Shown here in pieces: positions 17,935 to 27,915 of a stretch of DNA of 64,000 nucleotides. Under the pieces are notes generated by a model, which worked only from the letters and a program-made list of their open reading frames with translations, was not told where the DNA came from and searched no databases. The position numbers were made by a program, and so were the translations under genes. This DNA is from an uncultured Fodinibius sp. (GTDB lineage Bacteria; Bacteroidota; Rhodothermia; Balneolales; Balneolaceae), in contig CAJXMW010000002.1 of NCBI GenBank assembly GCA_913056235.1, positions 310,001-374,000 on the forward strand, written 5' to 3'. Each line of letters starts with the position of its first letter. The stretch's first letter is position 1.

Positions 17935-17969
17935 TAAACAAAAAAGGCACCGCAGCAGAGCTACGGTGC
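17935..17969 (-). terminator. Terminator of the M3 peptidase gene
   Basis: Stem GGCACCG (17945-17951) / CGGTGCC (17963-17969), with an inner AGC/GCT extension. Read on the minus strand it is followed by a run of six T. It lies 42 bases after the stop of the minus-strand peptidase gene. Confidence 0.75.
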
Positions 17970-18010
17970 CAGATTGGTTATTGAATATAGTTAAAGACAA
18001 TCGAAATCGA

Positions 18011-20137
18011 TTACTGTGTATCCAATCCGCGACGTTCAAGCAAGTGCTTGACTTCAGGCTCTTGACCACGGAACGCTTTATAGAGTTCCATTGCCTCGTC
18101 GCTGCCGCCCTGTGAAAGAATATGTTCGCGGAAACGATTGCCGTTTTCACGTTTAAGTCCGCCGTTCTCCTGCATGTAGGCAAAAGCATCAGCTGCAAGC
18201 ACTTCACTCCAGATGTAGGAGTAGTAGTTGGCCGAGTAGCCTCCTGAGAATGTATGCGCAAAATAGGGCGATTTGTATCGCGGGGGAACCGCTTCCATAT
18301 CCAGGTTGTATTTGGCCAGCGCCTTGTTTTCAAACGCCTGCACGTTATCGGGAATCTCGTTGGTACCTAATAAGTGCCACTCCATATCCAGCATGGTGGC
18401 GGCAAGATATTCCTGCGTATCAAAACCCTGGTTGAAGTTGCTGGCTTCGATCACACGGTCAAGAAGATCCTGCGGAATTTGTTCGCCGGTCTCATAATGT
18501 ACAGCGTAGTTTTTAAGTACCTTCTGCTGGATGGCCCAGTCTTCCTCAAAAGTAGAGGGGAATTCCACAAAGTCACGGGGTACAGAAGTGCCGCTTTGCG
18601 ATGGATATTTGACATCCGAAAACATGCCATGAACAGCATGACCCATCTCGTGGAACAGGGTCGTTACATTGTCAAAGCTGATGAGCGCCGGTTCGCCTTC
18701 GGCTGGTTTCGGAATGTTCAGTACGTTCACGATCACCGGCTTTCGATCCAGCAGATGCGACTGTGATACATATGAGTTCATCCACGCACCGCCGCGCTTG
18801 GAGTCGCGCTCAAAATAATCGGCATAAAAAATTGCTATCTGTTCGCCGTTTTTGTCATACACATTAAAAGTACGCACATCCGGATGGTACACCGGCAGGT
18901 CGTTGCGTTCTTCAAAAGTGATTCCGAACAATTTGTTCATCGTATAGAAGACGCCGTCCTTCAGCACCCGGTCGAGCTCAAAATAGGGACGCACTTTCGA
19001 CTGGTCGATGTTGTATTTTGCCTGACGCACTTTCTCAGCATAATAGTTCCAGTCCCACGGTTTTACATCGTCTTTAATGCCATCTTCTTCCATCATCTCT
19101 TTGATGGCCGCCTTTTCTTCATTGGTATTGTTGATTACAGGCGGAATCAGGTCTTTGAGCATGTCGAGGGCATTCTCAGGTGTTTTGGTCGTCTGCGGAT
19201 CCAGCTTGTAGGCTGCATGATTTGGATAGCCCAGCAGTTCAGCCCGTTCGGCACGCAGCTTCACAATTTCAAGGATCAGCGGACGATTATCGATACCACC
19301 ATTCTCACCAATGCCGCGATTGGCTGAGGCTTTCCAAACGCGTTCCCGCAGGTCGCGGTTGTTGAGTTGTTTAAGTACGGGTACTCGCGTGGTATTGCTG
19401 ATCGTCAGCAGGTAGCCCTCTTTGTCTTGTTCGGCCGCCGCTTCCTGGGCTGCGGTAATGCGGTCGTCGCTGAGTCCATCGAGTTGTTCCTTGTCCTTAA
19501 CCAAGACCGACCGCTCTTTAGTTATGGCCAGCAGGTTCTCTTGGAATTCCGTTGTAAGCGAAGACAGACGCTCATTGATTTCGCGCATACGCTTTTGTTC
19601 ATCTTGGCTAAGTTGGGCACCGGCGCGGACGAATTCGCGGTGCGTATCTTCCAGCAACTTCTTTTCTGCTTTGGTGAGATCTAGTTCATCACGCTTGTCA
19701 TAAAGTGTTTTTACGCGTTCATAGAGATCGCCATTGAGCAGGATATTATCGGAGTGTGCAGCCAGCTTTGGCGCCATCTCTTTCTGGATCTCCTGGATTT
19801 TATCGTTGGTATGGGCCGAGGTCAGGTTATAAAAAACCGAGCTTGTCCGCTCCAGCAGGCGTCCACTTTTCTCCATCGCAACAATGGTATTTTCAAAGGT
19901 TGGCGCGGCTTGGTTGGAAGCGATTTCTTCAATTTCTTCAAGTTCCCGTTTCATCCCTTCCTTAAAGGCCGGGCGATAATGCTCCGGCTTTATTTTATCG
20001 AAATTGGGTGCGTGAAAGGGAAGGGTGCTTTCAGAAAATAGTGGGTTGTCGTTCATAGATTTATTTTCGGAATTACTACAGGCCGACAGCAGCATGCCAG
20101 CGGCCACAATGGTTAATAAAAGTGATTGGATTCTCAT
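18011..20137 (-). CDS. dcp: M3-family peptidyl-dipeptidase, lipoprotein
   Basis: 708 residues of the M3 metallopeptidase family (Dcp/oligopeptidase A), which trims dipeptides from short peptides. The zinc motif HEMGHAVHGMF is at ~residues 494-504, with the third ligand Glu in the downstream FVEFPSTFEEDW region. The N-terminus is a lipoprotein signal with lipobox LSAC (Cys20), so the enzyme is exported and membrane-anchored. E. coli Dcp has no such anchor. Length is typical. A strong terminator follows on the minus strand. It is divergent from a beta-lactamase-like gene across 205 bases. Family assignment is secure; the dipeptidase rather than endopeptidase role is inferred. Confidence 0.93.
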   Translation of the reverse strand: MRIQSLLLTIVAAGMLLSACSNSENKSMNDNPLFSESTLPFHAPNFDKIKPEHYRPAFKEGMKRELEEIEEIASNQAAPTFENTIVAMEKSGRLLERTSSVFYNLTSAHTNDKIQEIQKEMAPKLAAHSDNILLNGDLYERVKTLYDKRDELDLTKAEKKLLEDTHREFVRAGAQLSQDEQKRMREINERLSSLTTEFQENLLAITKERSVLVKDKEQLDGLSDDRITAAQEAAAEQDKEGYLLTISNTTRVPVLKQLNNRDLRERVWKASANRGIGENGGIDNRPLILEIVKLRAERAELLGYPNHAAYKLDPQTTKTPENALDMLKDLIPPVINNTNEEKAAIKEMMEEDGIKDDVKPWDWNYYAEKVRQAKYNIDQSKVRPYFELDRVLKDGVFYTMNKLFGITFEERNDLPVYHPDVRTFNVYDKNGEQIAIFYADYFERDSKRGGAWMNSYVSQSHLLDRKPVIVNVLNIPKPAEGEPALISFDNVTTLFHEMGHAVHGMFSDVKYPSQSGTSVPRDFVEFPSTFEEDWAIQQKVLKNYAVHYETGEQIPQDLLDRVIEASNFNQGFDTQEYLAATMLDMEWHLLGTNEIPDNVQAFENKALAKYNLDMEAVPPRYKSPYFAHTFSGGYSANYYSYIWSEVLAADAFAYMQENGGLKRENGNRFREHILSQGGSDEAMELYKAFRGQEPEVKHLLERRGLDTQ

Positions 20138-20249
20138 GACTTAGTGATTTGTTTAAAATAGGTAGTAGATAAAAATTTATTGGCCGAATATACAGAAAGT
20201 TAAATCCAAATAAGAGCATCGGCTTGCAAAATTTTGAGTTACAGATCTA

Positions 20250-20280
20250 TTTTTAGATTTATTCAAAATCATTACATTTG
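20250..20280 (+). promoter_or_regulatory. Candidate Bacteroidota-type promoter for the serine hydrolase gene
   Basis: TACATTTG (20273-20280) fits the TAnnTTTG -7 box. A TTTT stretch at 20250-20253, 19 bases upstream, is a weak -33 box. A start near 20287 would leave a leader of about 55 bases. Confidence 0.35.
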
Positions 20281-20342
20281 TTGATACTCTAGGTGAGATC
20301 AAATTAAAACTTCGGGTTGGTTCACTATCAAAATTTTCAGGT

Positions 20343-21629
20343 ATGCATAGGCAAGAGCGTTTTAATTTTATATACGTGGTGATTACAGCACTAATCCTTA
20401 CTTGTTTTATTGCTGGAACACCGTCGCTAACTTATGGACAGTTCGAGAGTGTTAAACCGGAATCTGTTGGATTCTCTTCTGAACGATTTACGCGTCTCGA
20501 TAGTCTAATCCAACAACAGATTGACAAGCAGAACATGGCGGGTATTAATGCTCTTGTGTTACGCCATGGAAAGGCGGCTTATTCGAAGTCGGCCGGTATG
20601 ATGAATATTGAGGAGCACATCCCCATGCAAGAGGATGCTATTTTCAGGATTGCCTCAATGACCAAATCCGTGACAAGTGTTGCAGTGATGATGCTCTATG
20701 AACAAGGCAAGTTTCGGCTCAGTGATCCGGTCGCTGATTATATTCCGGCCTTCAAAGATCCGATGGTGACCGTCCGCGATTCTTCCGAAAAGGGGTATCA
20801 TACCGTACCTGCGGAACGCCCGATCACCATCCGCCATTTGTTGACTCACACATCCGGGCTCACTTATGGCTATGGTATTGCCCAGGATGCCCATAAAGAA
20901 GCTGGATTGCAGGGATGGTATTTCGCTGATCGAAAGAAGTCCATTGGTGAACTGGTGAAAAAGCTGGCTAAGCTACCATTGAATGCTCAGCCGGGCGAAG
21001 AGTGGCATTATGGCTATTCAACGGATGTGTTGGGCTATTTTTTGGAGGTCGTTTCAGGGATGCCGCTGGATGAATTTTTTAGAAAGCGAATATTTGAGCC
21101 GTTGGGGATGAAAGACACTCATTTTTATCTACCACCGGAAAAGGCAGATAGACTGGCCCCGGTCTATGGTTTTAACGACCAGGGAGAGCTCAAACTGATG
21201 GAGCCGACCAGCACTACTGATTACATTCACGGACCACGCACCTGTTTTTCCGGAGGAGCGGGGCTGCTTTCGACAATTACAGATTATGGGATTTTTCTGC
21301 AGATGCTGCTCAACGGTGGAGCGTTTAAGGGCACGCGGCTGCTCAGTCCCCGAACGGTAGAACTGATGCATGTCAACCATACGGGAGACAAATACATTTG
21401 GGAGGATCTGGGGTTTGGGCTTGGCTTTAAGGTTGTAGAAAATCTTGGAAAATATGGAGAGCTAGGCTCCGTGGGAGCCTATGGATGGGGAAGTGCCTAT
21501 TATCCGGTTTACTGGGTTGATCCAAAGACGGATATGGTGTGTCTTTTCCTTACACAGCTGATGCCGGCTGACAACCTGCCTTTTCGGGATACCTTCAAAA
21601 ATTTGGTTTATCAGGCGATGGTTGAATAA
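20343..21629 (+). CDS. Beta-lactamase class C-like serine hydrolase
   Basis: 428 residues of the class C beta-lactamase/esterase family (PF00144). A signal peptide is visible (~residues 9-31, ALILTCFIAGTPSLTYG). The catalytic SxxK is SMTK with Ser ~105. The second motif is WHYGYSTDVLG (Tyr-x-Ser form). Most family members in this phylum are esterases or D-amino-acid-related hydrolases rather than true beta-lactamases. The gene stands alone. A weak hairpin (CATAAT at 21631-21636 with ATTATG at 21642-21647, then TTTTT) directly follows the stop and may terminate transcription. Confidence 0.88.
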   Translation: MHRQERFNFIYVVITALILTCFIAGTPSLTYGQFESVKPESVGFSSERFTRLDSLIQQQIDKQNMAGINALVLRHGKAAYSKSAGMMNIEEHIPMQEDAIFRIASMTKSVTSVAVMMLYEQGKFRLSDPVADYIPAFKDPMVTVRDSSEKGYHTVPAERPITIRHLLTHTSGLTYGYGIAQDAHKEAGLQGWYFADRKKSIGELVKKLAKLPLNAQPGEEWHYGYSTDVLGYFLEVVSGMPLDEFFRKRIFEPLGMKDTHFYLPPEKADRLAPVYGFNDQGELKLMEPTSTTDYIHGPRTCFSGGAGLLSTITDYGIFLQMLLNGGAFKGTRLLSPRTVELMHVNHTGDKYIWEDLGFGLGFKVVENLGKYGELGSVGAYGWGSAYYPVYWVDPKTDMVCLFLTQLMPADNLPFRDTFKNLVYQAMVE

Positions 21630-21770
21630 CCATAATTAAAGATTATGTTTTTAATAATTTGGTTTGTTAGAAACCATACTTCCAAAAAATGCTGCGATCT
21701 ATTATATTCGCTCTCCACATCTACAGGACATTATTAATTGTGATCAGCACATAATTACTAAAATCAGACG

Positions 21771-23510
21771 ATGGCTTATTCTTTCTGGGATCTTCTGCAG
21801 TTAGTCGGTGCACTGGGAATTTTTATTTACGGGATGAAAGTCTTCAGTGACGGACTTCAAAAAGTAGCGGGCAACAAGCTCCGTTCCATCCTTAAAGGAA
21901 TGACTAGTACACGATTTCGTGGCATCCTTACCGGTTTTGGCACTACGGCTATTACACAGTCCTCATCCACAACTACGGTAATGGTTGTAAGCTTTGTCAA
22001 CGCTGGATTGATTACCCTCCTCGAATCTACAGGAGTTATTATGGGGGCCAACATCGGGACCACTGTCACCTCTTGGATTATTTCAGTATTTGGATTTAAA
22101 ATGCAGATTACTCCCGTTGCAATGATCATGATTGGAGTGTTTTTCCCTTTTATGTTTTTTGGCCGGGAACGACTTCAGAATCTGGCCGAGTCGATGATTG
22201 GTTTCGGTATCTTGTTTATTGGTCTCGATTTCATCAAGAATGGCGTGCCCAACATTCAGCAGAATCCGGAAATGTTCCAGTTTCTGAATCAGTTTACTGA
22301 ATTTGGATTTCTCTCAATTGCCCTCTTTGTGGTCGTGGGTACGGTACTTACTTTGCTCACGCAATCCTCTTCGGCAGCCATGGCTATCACATTGGTCATG
22401 CTCTTTCAGGGCTGGATTGATTTCCCCATTGCCGCCGCCATGGTTCTGGGCGAAAATATTGGTACCACGGTAACGGCCAATATAGCTGCTGTGGTAGGTA
22501 ATGTGTATGCCAAGCGGGCAGCACGTTTTCACTTTGTATTTAATATGTTTGGCGTGCTTTGGATGATGCTGCTCATTAACCCCTTTTTATGGGGTATTGA
22601 TTCGCTGATGGGGTACTTTGCCCCGGGAGCGGGATCCATAATGAATGCCACCACTGAAATGGGACGGGCTAACGCCACGCTGGCACTATCCCTTTTTCAC
22701 AGTACATTTAATGTGATTAATGTACTGCTTGTTGTTGGTTTTGTGCCGTATATCGTAAACCTGATAGAGAGGTATCAGAAGGAGAAAGAAGATACGCAGA
22801 CGCGACTCAAATATATTTCGTCCGGGATGATGTCGTCGCCCGAACTGTCGATTGAACAGGCCCACAAAGAAATTCAGCTTTTCGCCCGGCTTATTGATAA
22901 GATGCACTTTAGTATCGAAGGACTGCTCTTCAACAAACAGAACAAGCAAGATCAGTTTTTAGAAAAGATCGAAAAGCGTGAAGGGATTACCGATAACATT
23001 GAGTTGGAGATTGCAGAATACCTGACCAAAATTTCCAGCTATAATATTACTGAAGAAGCCACGCGTCGCATCCGCGGAATGCATAGCATGATTAACGATC
23101 TTGAACGGGTGGCTGACATTTACTACCAGATGTCCAAAACCTATGAGCGGATGCTCAATGAAGGGAATGAACTGCCCGAACCTGCAATGGAAAAGTTGCA
23201 TGCGTTACTTGATTTGGTACATGATGCCATCCAAAATGTCCGCCATAACCTGAAGCAAGAACGCACAGAAATTGATCTTGATAAGTCTATGGCTCTTGAA
23301 AATGCAATAGATGAGTGTCGGGATAGGTTGCTTGAATTCCATTATAGTCAGCTCGAACATAATATTTATACCAATGAGGTGGGTTTTGTATTCCTGGATT
23401 ACCTGAATAGACTTGAGAAAATTGGCGATCACCTTTTCAATGTCAACGAGGCTATTGCAGGTGTGAAAGTAAAAGCAGCTTACGAGGAAGTTGTTGAAGA
23501 AGTCAGCTAG
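21771..23510 (+). CDS. Na/Pi cotransporter family protein with PhoU-like domain
   Basis: 579 residues. Two inverted Na/Pi-cotransporter repeats carry the QSSS motifs (TAITQSSSTTTVMVVSFVNAGL and LLTQSSSAAMAITLVM), each followed by a GANIGTT or GENIGTTVT stretch. These are the hallmark of PF02690. About eight membrane segments lie between residues 5 and 330. The C-terminal 230 residues are alpha-helical and PhoU-like (~residues 360-560), which fits regulation by phosphate. It would import phosphate with sodium, or act as a YjbB-like phosphate exporter. The gene stands alone; no phosphate regulator is visible nearby. Confidence 0.9.
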   Translation: MAYSFWDLLQLVGALGIFIYGMKVFSDGLQKVAGNKLRSILKGMTSTRFRGILTGFGTTAITQSSSTTTVMVVSFVNAGLITLLESTGVIMGANIGTTVTSWIISVFGFKMQITPVAMIMIGVFFPFMFFGRERLQNLAESMIGFGILFIGLDFIKNGVPNIQQNPEMFQFLNQFTEFGFLSIALFVVVGTVLTLLTQSSSAAMAITLVMLFQGWIDFPIAAAMVLGENIGTTVTANIAAVVGNVYAKRAARFHFVFNMFGVLWMMLLINPFLWGIDSLMGYFAPGAGSIMNATTEMGRANATLALSLFHSTFNVINVLLVVGFVPYIVNLIERYQKEKEDTQTRLKYISSGMMSSPELSIEQAHKEIQLFARLIDKMHFSIEGLLFNKQNKQDQFLEKIEKREGITDNIELEIAEYLTKISSYNITEEATRRIRGMHSMINDLERVADIYYQMSKTYERMLNEGNELPEPAMEKLHALLDLVHDAIQNVRHNLKQERTEIDLDKSMALENAIDECRDRLLEFHYSQLEHNIYTNEVGFVFLDYLNRLEKIGDHLFNVNEAIAGVKVKAAYEEVVEEVS

Positions 23511-23644
23511 TTACGAGGTCTTGGCATTGCTGTGTGCAAGAGGCGCCTGAGAAGCTTGGTATTGGCTCTATCGTAGATATGTGTAGTTATCGGGCATAAA
23601 GCCAATATTTGCTATTATCGATTCTAGTGCCGATAATAGGTCTT

Positions 23645-24256
23645 ATGCAAGCAGTAATAACCGGTGATATCATTAATTCACGTAAGAGCTCTACGGAAGA
23701 GACCCTCCGAGATCTCAAATTGGTATTGCAAGTTTATGGCAGTAGTCCGCGTGATTGGGAAATTTACCGAGGAGATAGTTTTCAGCTGTTGGTTGCGACG
23801 GCCAAGGAAAGTTTGGATGCAGCGATAAACATCAAGGCAAAGCTGAAAACCGAGAAAGGACGTGATGGACGTATGAGTATTGGTATTGGTGAGGTGTCGT
23901 ACCGAGCATCAGCAATAACGGAATCAAATGGGGATGCGTTTGTACGATCCGGAAATCGTTTTGATCAGCTTCGAAAGACCAAAACCAACTTGGCAATTGA
24001 AAGCCCGTGGAGTGATTTTGATGAAGAGATGAATCTCTATTTTCAGCTGGCACTTATCACAATGGATGGCTGGAGTCAGGCTTCGGCCGAGTTTATGGTT
24101 GCGCAGTTGGCTGATGAAGATCAAAGTCAGCAGGCGCTGGCTGAGAAGCTGGGAATCGGTCAGTCCTCGGTGAGCGAGCGTAAAAAACGCGCTCATTACG
24201 ATGAGTTATTACGGTTACGGCAACGATTTAAGAAAAGGGTAGAGGAGTATCTGTGA
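23645..24256 (+). CDS. SatD-family protein with winged-helix C-terminus
   Basis: 203 residues. The opening AVITGDIINSRK and the later NGDAFVRSGNRFDQL match the SatD family (PF16264) of Bacteroidota and Firmicutes. The C-terminal ~60 residues look like a helix-turn-helix (QQALAEKLGIGQSSVSERKKRAHYDEL), so DNA binding is likely. The ATG at 23645 is chosen; the TTG 12 codons upstream would add a hydrophobic stretch not typical for the family. The stop overlaps the start of the DUF3307 gene (TGATG), so the two are translationally coupled. Function is unknown; in streptococci SatD sits in an acid-tolerance locus. Confidence 0.75.
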   Translation: MQAVITGDIINSRKSSTEETLRDLKLVLQVYGSSPRDWEIYRGDSFQLLVATAKESLDAAINIKAKLKTEKGRDGRMSIGIGEVSYRASAITESNGDAFVRSGNRFDQLRKTKTNLAIESPWSDFDEEMNLYFQLALITMDGWSQASAEFMVAQLADEDQSQQALAEKLGIGQSSVSERKKRAHYDELLRLRQRFKKRVEEYL

Positions 24257-24951
24257 TGGTACTGTTTACCAAACTTTTGCTGGCCCATCTGCTGGGCGAT
24301 TTTATCTTTCAGTCTGAGCGCTGGGTGCGCGATAAAAAACGGAAGAAGCTGCGATCAAAATATTTGTATCTCCATTTTCTGATTCACGGACTGCTAGTAT
24401 TTATCCTAGTTCAGTCGTGGCTCATTACCGGTCTTATTGCCGGGACTCACGCTGCCATAGATATCACCAAGCAGTTGATGCAAACTTCCGACAACCGGCG
24501 TGCTTGGTTCTTTGGCGATCAGCTGCTTCACCTAGCAATAATTGTAGCTGTGGCCGGCTGGCTGAACGGCGTGCAGGCAGAACTTCTGATGACGGTGTTA
24601 TCCGATTACCTGTTGGAGATTACGGCCATCGTGTTTTTGACAATTCCCTCCTCAGTGGTTATTCAGATGATAATTTCTCGCTGGGATCCCGATCCCAAGA
24701 ACAATTCGCCCGACTCGCTGGACCGGGCTGGCAAGTATATTGGTATTCTCGAGCGGCTGTTCGTATTTACATTTGTAATGCTGGGACAGTGGAATGCACT
24801 GGGCTTCTTGATTGCAGCCAAGTCGGTATTCCGATTTGGCGATCTTAAGGAGGCGCATGATCGAAAACTGACCGAGTACATACTGATTGGCACGCTGTTG
24901 AGCGTGGGGATGGCATCGGTGGTTGCAGCCTTGGTAAGACAATTTTCATAG
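24256..24951 (+). CDS. DUF3307 membrane protein
   Basis: 231 residues, mostly hydrophobic. The N-terminus LLLAHLLGDFIFQSERWVRDKK and HFLIHGLLVFILV are the conserved DUF3307 (PF11750) block. About six membrane segments follow. The start ATG shares its A with the stop of the SatD gene. DUF3307 next to SatD recurs in this phylum, which suggests one functional unit, but the biochemical role is unknown. Confidence 0.8.
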   Translation: MVLFTKLLLAHLLGDFIFQSERWVRDKKRKKLRSKYLYLHFLIHGLLVFILVQSWLITGLIAGTHAAIDITKQLMQTSDNRRAWFFGDQLLHLAIIVAVAGWLNGVQAELLMTVLSDYLLEITAIVFLTIPSSVVIQMIISRWDPDPKNNSPDSLDRAGKYIGILERLFVFTFVMLGQWNALGFLIAAKSVFRFGDLKEAHDRKLTEYILIGTLLSVGMASVVAALVRQFS

Positions 24952-25020
24952 ATTGATGTTTCATTGATGAACTTCCGGCTACGCTTCTAATCCTTTCTTC
25001 AAACCAGCCTAAATTTTGCT

Positions 25021-25028
25021 TATCTTTG
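25021..25028 (+). promoter_or_regulatory. -7 box of the leuS promoter
   Basis: TATCTTTG is a perfect TAnnTTTG box 90 bases before leuS. No clean TTTG is present 19-21 bases upstream; TTTC at 24994-24997 (23-base spacing) is the closest. Confidence 0.4.
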
Positions 25029-25117
25029 GCAACTTAAATAAGGCACTATGTCAAGCTGAAAGTATATTCTGTAGTCGATTACAAATAACTAATAACAAAT
25101 TTCTAAGCAGTAACTGA

Positions 25118-27703
25118 ATGAGCTCGTATAAGCCGGAAGAAATTGAATCCAAATGGCAGGAATACTGGAAAAAAAACAAAACCTTTAAGACTGCTGAAAA
25201 CCACGACAAGCCCAAGTATTATGTGTTGGATATGTTTCCATATCCCAGCGGCTCGGGCCTGCACGTAGGTCATCCAGAAGGATATACCGCCACAGATATC
25301 TTGGCGCGTTACAAACGCATGAATGATTTTAACGTGCTTCATCCCATTGGATGGGATGCGTTTGGATTGCCGGCCGAACAGTATGCGGTTAAAACGGGCA
25401 CGCATCCACGGGATACGACCGAGAAGAATATCAACCGATTTCGCGAGCAGCTTAAGGATCTGGGCTTCAGCTACGACTGGGATCGCGAGGTGAATACCAC
25501 CGACCCTGATTATTATAAATGGACACAGTGGATCTTCCTGAAGCTCTTCGACAAAGGATTGGCCTACGAAGATGATGTGCCGGTAAACTGGTGTCCCGAG
25601 CTCGGTACCGTGCTGGCCAACGAAGAAGTTATTGACGGCAAGAGCGAAGTGGGCGGTCATCCGGTGGTGAAGAAACCGATGCGCCAGTGGGTACTCAAGA
25701 TTACCGAATATGCCGATCGCTTGTTGGAAGGCCTGGATGATCTCGATTGGCCGGAGTCCACCAAGAAGATGCAGCGTGACTGGATCGGTAAATCCATGGG
25801 CGCCGATATCGATTTTGAAATAGATGGCCATAACGAGGAAATTCGTGTTTTTACCACGCGTCCGGATACCATTTTCGGTGCCACTTACATGGTCTTGGCA
25901 CCCGAGCACGATCTGGTAGATAAGATTACGACTGAAGATCAGAAAGATGCTGTTGAAGAGTACCAGGAAGAAGCAGCACGTAAATCTGATCTCGAGCGCA
26001 CGGAACTTAGCGATGAAAAAACGGGTGTCTTTACCGGAGCCTATGCGATCAATCCTGCGAATGGAGAGCGTGTCCCTATTTGGGTGGCCGATTATGTGTT
26101 GGCAACTTACGGCACCGGCGCAATTATGGCGGTACCGGGACAGGATGAGCGCGACTGGGAATTTGCCGAAAAGTTTGACTTGGATATTATTCGCACTGTC
26201 GAGCCACCCGAAGATTTTGACGGCAAAGCCTATACAGGCGAAGGCAAGGCGATCAACAGCGAGTTTTTGAACGGACTTGGGGTTGAGGAAGCCAAAGAAA
26301 AAATTATTGACTGGCTTGAAGAGCACAGTGCCGGCAAGAAGGCGGTGAATTACAAGCTCCGCGACTGGTTGTTCTCCCGTCAACGGTACTGGGGCGAACC
26401 CTTCCCGATCATCCATGTGGATGGGGAACCAAAGCCTGTCGGTGAAGATAATCTGCCGGTAACCTTGCCCGAAATGGACGATTTTGAGCCGACAGATGAT
26501 GGCAATCCGCCGCTGGCTAAGGCTACTGACTGGGTCAATACGGAAGATCCCGAAACCGGCAAGCCGGCCAAACGAGAGACCAATACTATGCCGCAGTGGG
26601 CGGGATCCTGCTGGTACTATCTGCGCTATTGCAGTCCTGAGTTCCAGGACGGCCCGGTTGATCCCGAAGAGGACAACTACTGGATGCCGGTGGATATGTA
26701 TGTCGGTGGCGCCGAGCACAGCGTGCTGCACCTGCTGTATGCACGATTCTGGCACAAGGTTCTCTACGATTGCGGAGTCGTCTCAACCAAAGAACCTTTC
26801 CAGCGACTGGTGCACCAGGGGATGATTCTGGGCGAAATGGAGTTCACCGGCTATCAAAAAGGCGACGACTGGATTTCGGCGAATATCAAGGAAGATTATG
26901 ACAACCTGGAGCGCGTGAAGCTGGACGAGGAGCAGGTTGAGAAGAAAGGTGATGACTTTGTGATTAAGGGCACTGAAATCCGCGTGGATGCCAAAGCGCA
27001 CAAGATGTCGAAGTCGCGTGGTAATGTGGTGAATCCCGATGATATTATTGATCAGTACGGCGCGGATTCCATGCGTCTCTACGAGATGTTCATGGGGCCC
27101 TTGGAGCAGGTTAAGCCCTGGAGCACCAAAGATGTAGACGGCGTGTATCGCTTTTTGGGACGCGTCTGGCGAATGATAATCAATGAAGAAAGTGGAGAGC
27201 TGAATGAATCAGTTTCGGAAGCCGAGCCGTCTAGAGATCAGCTGAAAACGCTGCACGAATGCATCCAGAAGGTAACCAATGATATTGAGGATCTGTCATT
27301 CAATACGGCTATTTCAGCGATGATGATTTTCATCAACGAGGCGAACAAGTGGGATGAGCATCCGAAAGAGATTTTGGAGCCGTTCATCAAACTGCTGTCG
27401 CCGTTTGCACCGCATATCTCCGAAGAGCTCTGGCACCGCCTCGGTAATGAGGAAACGATCGCTTATGCCGACTGGCCGGAGTTCAATGAGGAATATTTGA
27501 TCTCCGATACGCAGCTATATCCCATCCAGGTGAACGGGAAAGTGCGCGGCGAAATCAACGTGCCGCGGGAGAAAGCGAAGGATAAAGAGTATGTACTTTC
27601 GGAGGCGAAAGCCGAGGAAAATGTGAAGCGCTACTTGGATGAAGGAAATCTCGTTAAAGAGATTTTTGTCCCCGAGCAGATTGTGAACTTGGTGGTGAAA
27701 TAA
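25118..27703 (+). CDS. leuS: Leucyl-tRNA synthetase
   Basis: 861 residues, usual length. It charges tRNA-Leu. The HIGH-type motif is [10 protein letters not shown] at ~residues 41-50. The CP1 editing domain sits at ~220-420 ([27 protein letters not shown]). The zinc-type insert region contains [22 protein letters not shown] is at ~629-633, and the anticodon-binding and C-terminal domains follow ([26 protein letters not shown]). It is transcribed alone, with a promoter box upstream and a strong terminator downstream. Confidence 0.98.
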   Translation: MSSYKPEEIESKWQEYWKKNKTFKTAENHDKPKYYVLDMFPYPSGSGLHVGHPEGYTATDILARYKRMNDFNVLHPIGWDAFGLPAEQYAVKTGTHPRDTTEKNINRFREQLKDLGFSYDWDREVNTTDPDYYKWTQWIFLKLFDKGLAYEDDVPVNWCPELGTVLANEEVIDGKSEVGGHPVVKKPMRQWVLKITEYADRLLEGLDDLDWPESTKKMQRDWIGKSMGADIDFEIDGHNEEIRVFTTRPDTIFGATYMVLAPEHDLVDKITTEDQKDAVEEYQEEAARKSDLERTELSDEKTGVFTGAYAINPANGERVPIWVADYVLATYGTGAIMAVPGQDERDWEFAEKFDLDIIRTVEPPEDFDGKAYTGEGKAINSEFLNGLGVEEAKEKIIDWLEEHSAGKKAVNYKLRDWLFSRQRYWGEPFPIIHVDGEPKPVGEDNLPVTLPEMDDFEPTDDGNPPLAKATDWVNTEDPETGKPAKRETNTMPQWAGSCWYYLRYCSPEFQDGPVDPEEDNYWMPVDMYVGGAEHSVLHLLYARFWHKVLYDCGVVSTKEPFQRLVHQGMILGEMEFTGYQKGDDWISANIKEDYDNLERVKLDEEQVEKKGDDFVIKGTEIRVDAKAHKMSKSRGNVVNPDDIIDQYGADSMRLYEMFMGPLEQVKPWSTKDVDGVYRFLGRVWRMIINEESGELNESVSEAEPSRDQLKTLHECIQKVTNDIEDLSFNTAISAMMIFINEANKWDEHPKEILEPFIKLLSPFAPHISEELWHRLGNEETIAYADWPEFNEEYLISDTQLYPIQVNGKVRGEINVPREKAKDKEYVLSEAKAEENVKRYLDEGNLVKEIFVPEQIVNLVVK

Positions 27704-27745
27704 TTAGCCACTGAATTTAGCAGATTTAAAACAGATACTGTATTT

Positions 27746-27777
27746 GACACCGCAGCTTTAGCTGCGGTGTCATTTTC
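27746..27777 (+). terminator. Terminator of leuS
   Basis: Perfect 11-base stem GACACCGCAGC (27746-27756) / GCTGCGGTGTC (27761-27771) with a TTTA loop, followed by ATTTTCT. It starts 42 bases after the leuS stop. Confidence 0.8.
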
Positions 27778-27915
27778 TACATTACTGACCAATCATCCTG
27801 AGCTTTTATTAGTGAAAAAGATTCCTCAAGCATATGCAATCTGTATGCTTTTTAATTTCTTTTTTCATCCAGAACTGCTTTTTTCAAGGGAGCGCTAATC
27901 AAAAACATTAGCTTC

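Noticed and set aside
25103-26755. Minus-strand open frame of 550 codons antisense to leuS
   Set aside because: It is a long shadow of the leuS codon pattern. leuS is unmistakable, and the antisense translation has no domain pattern.
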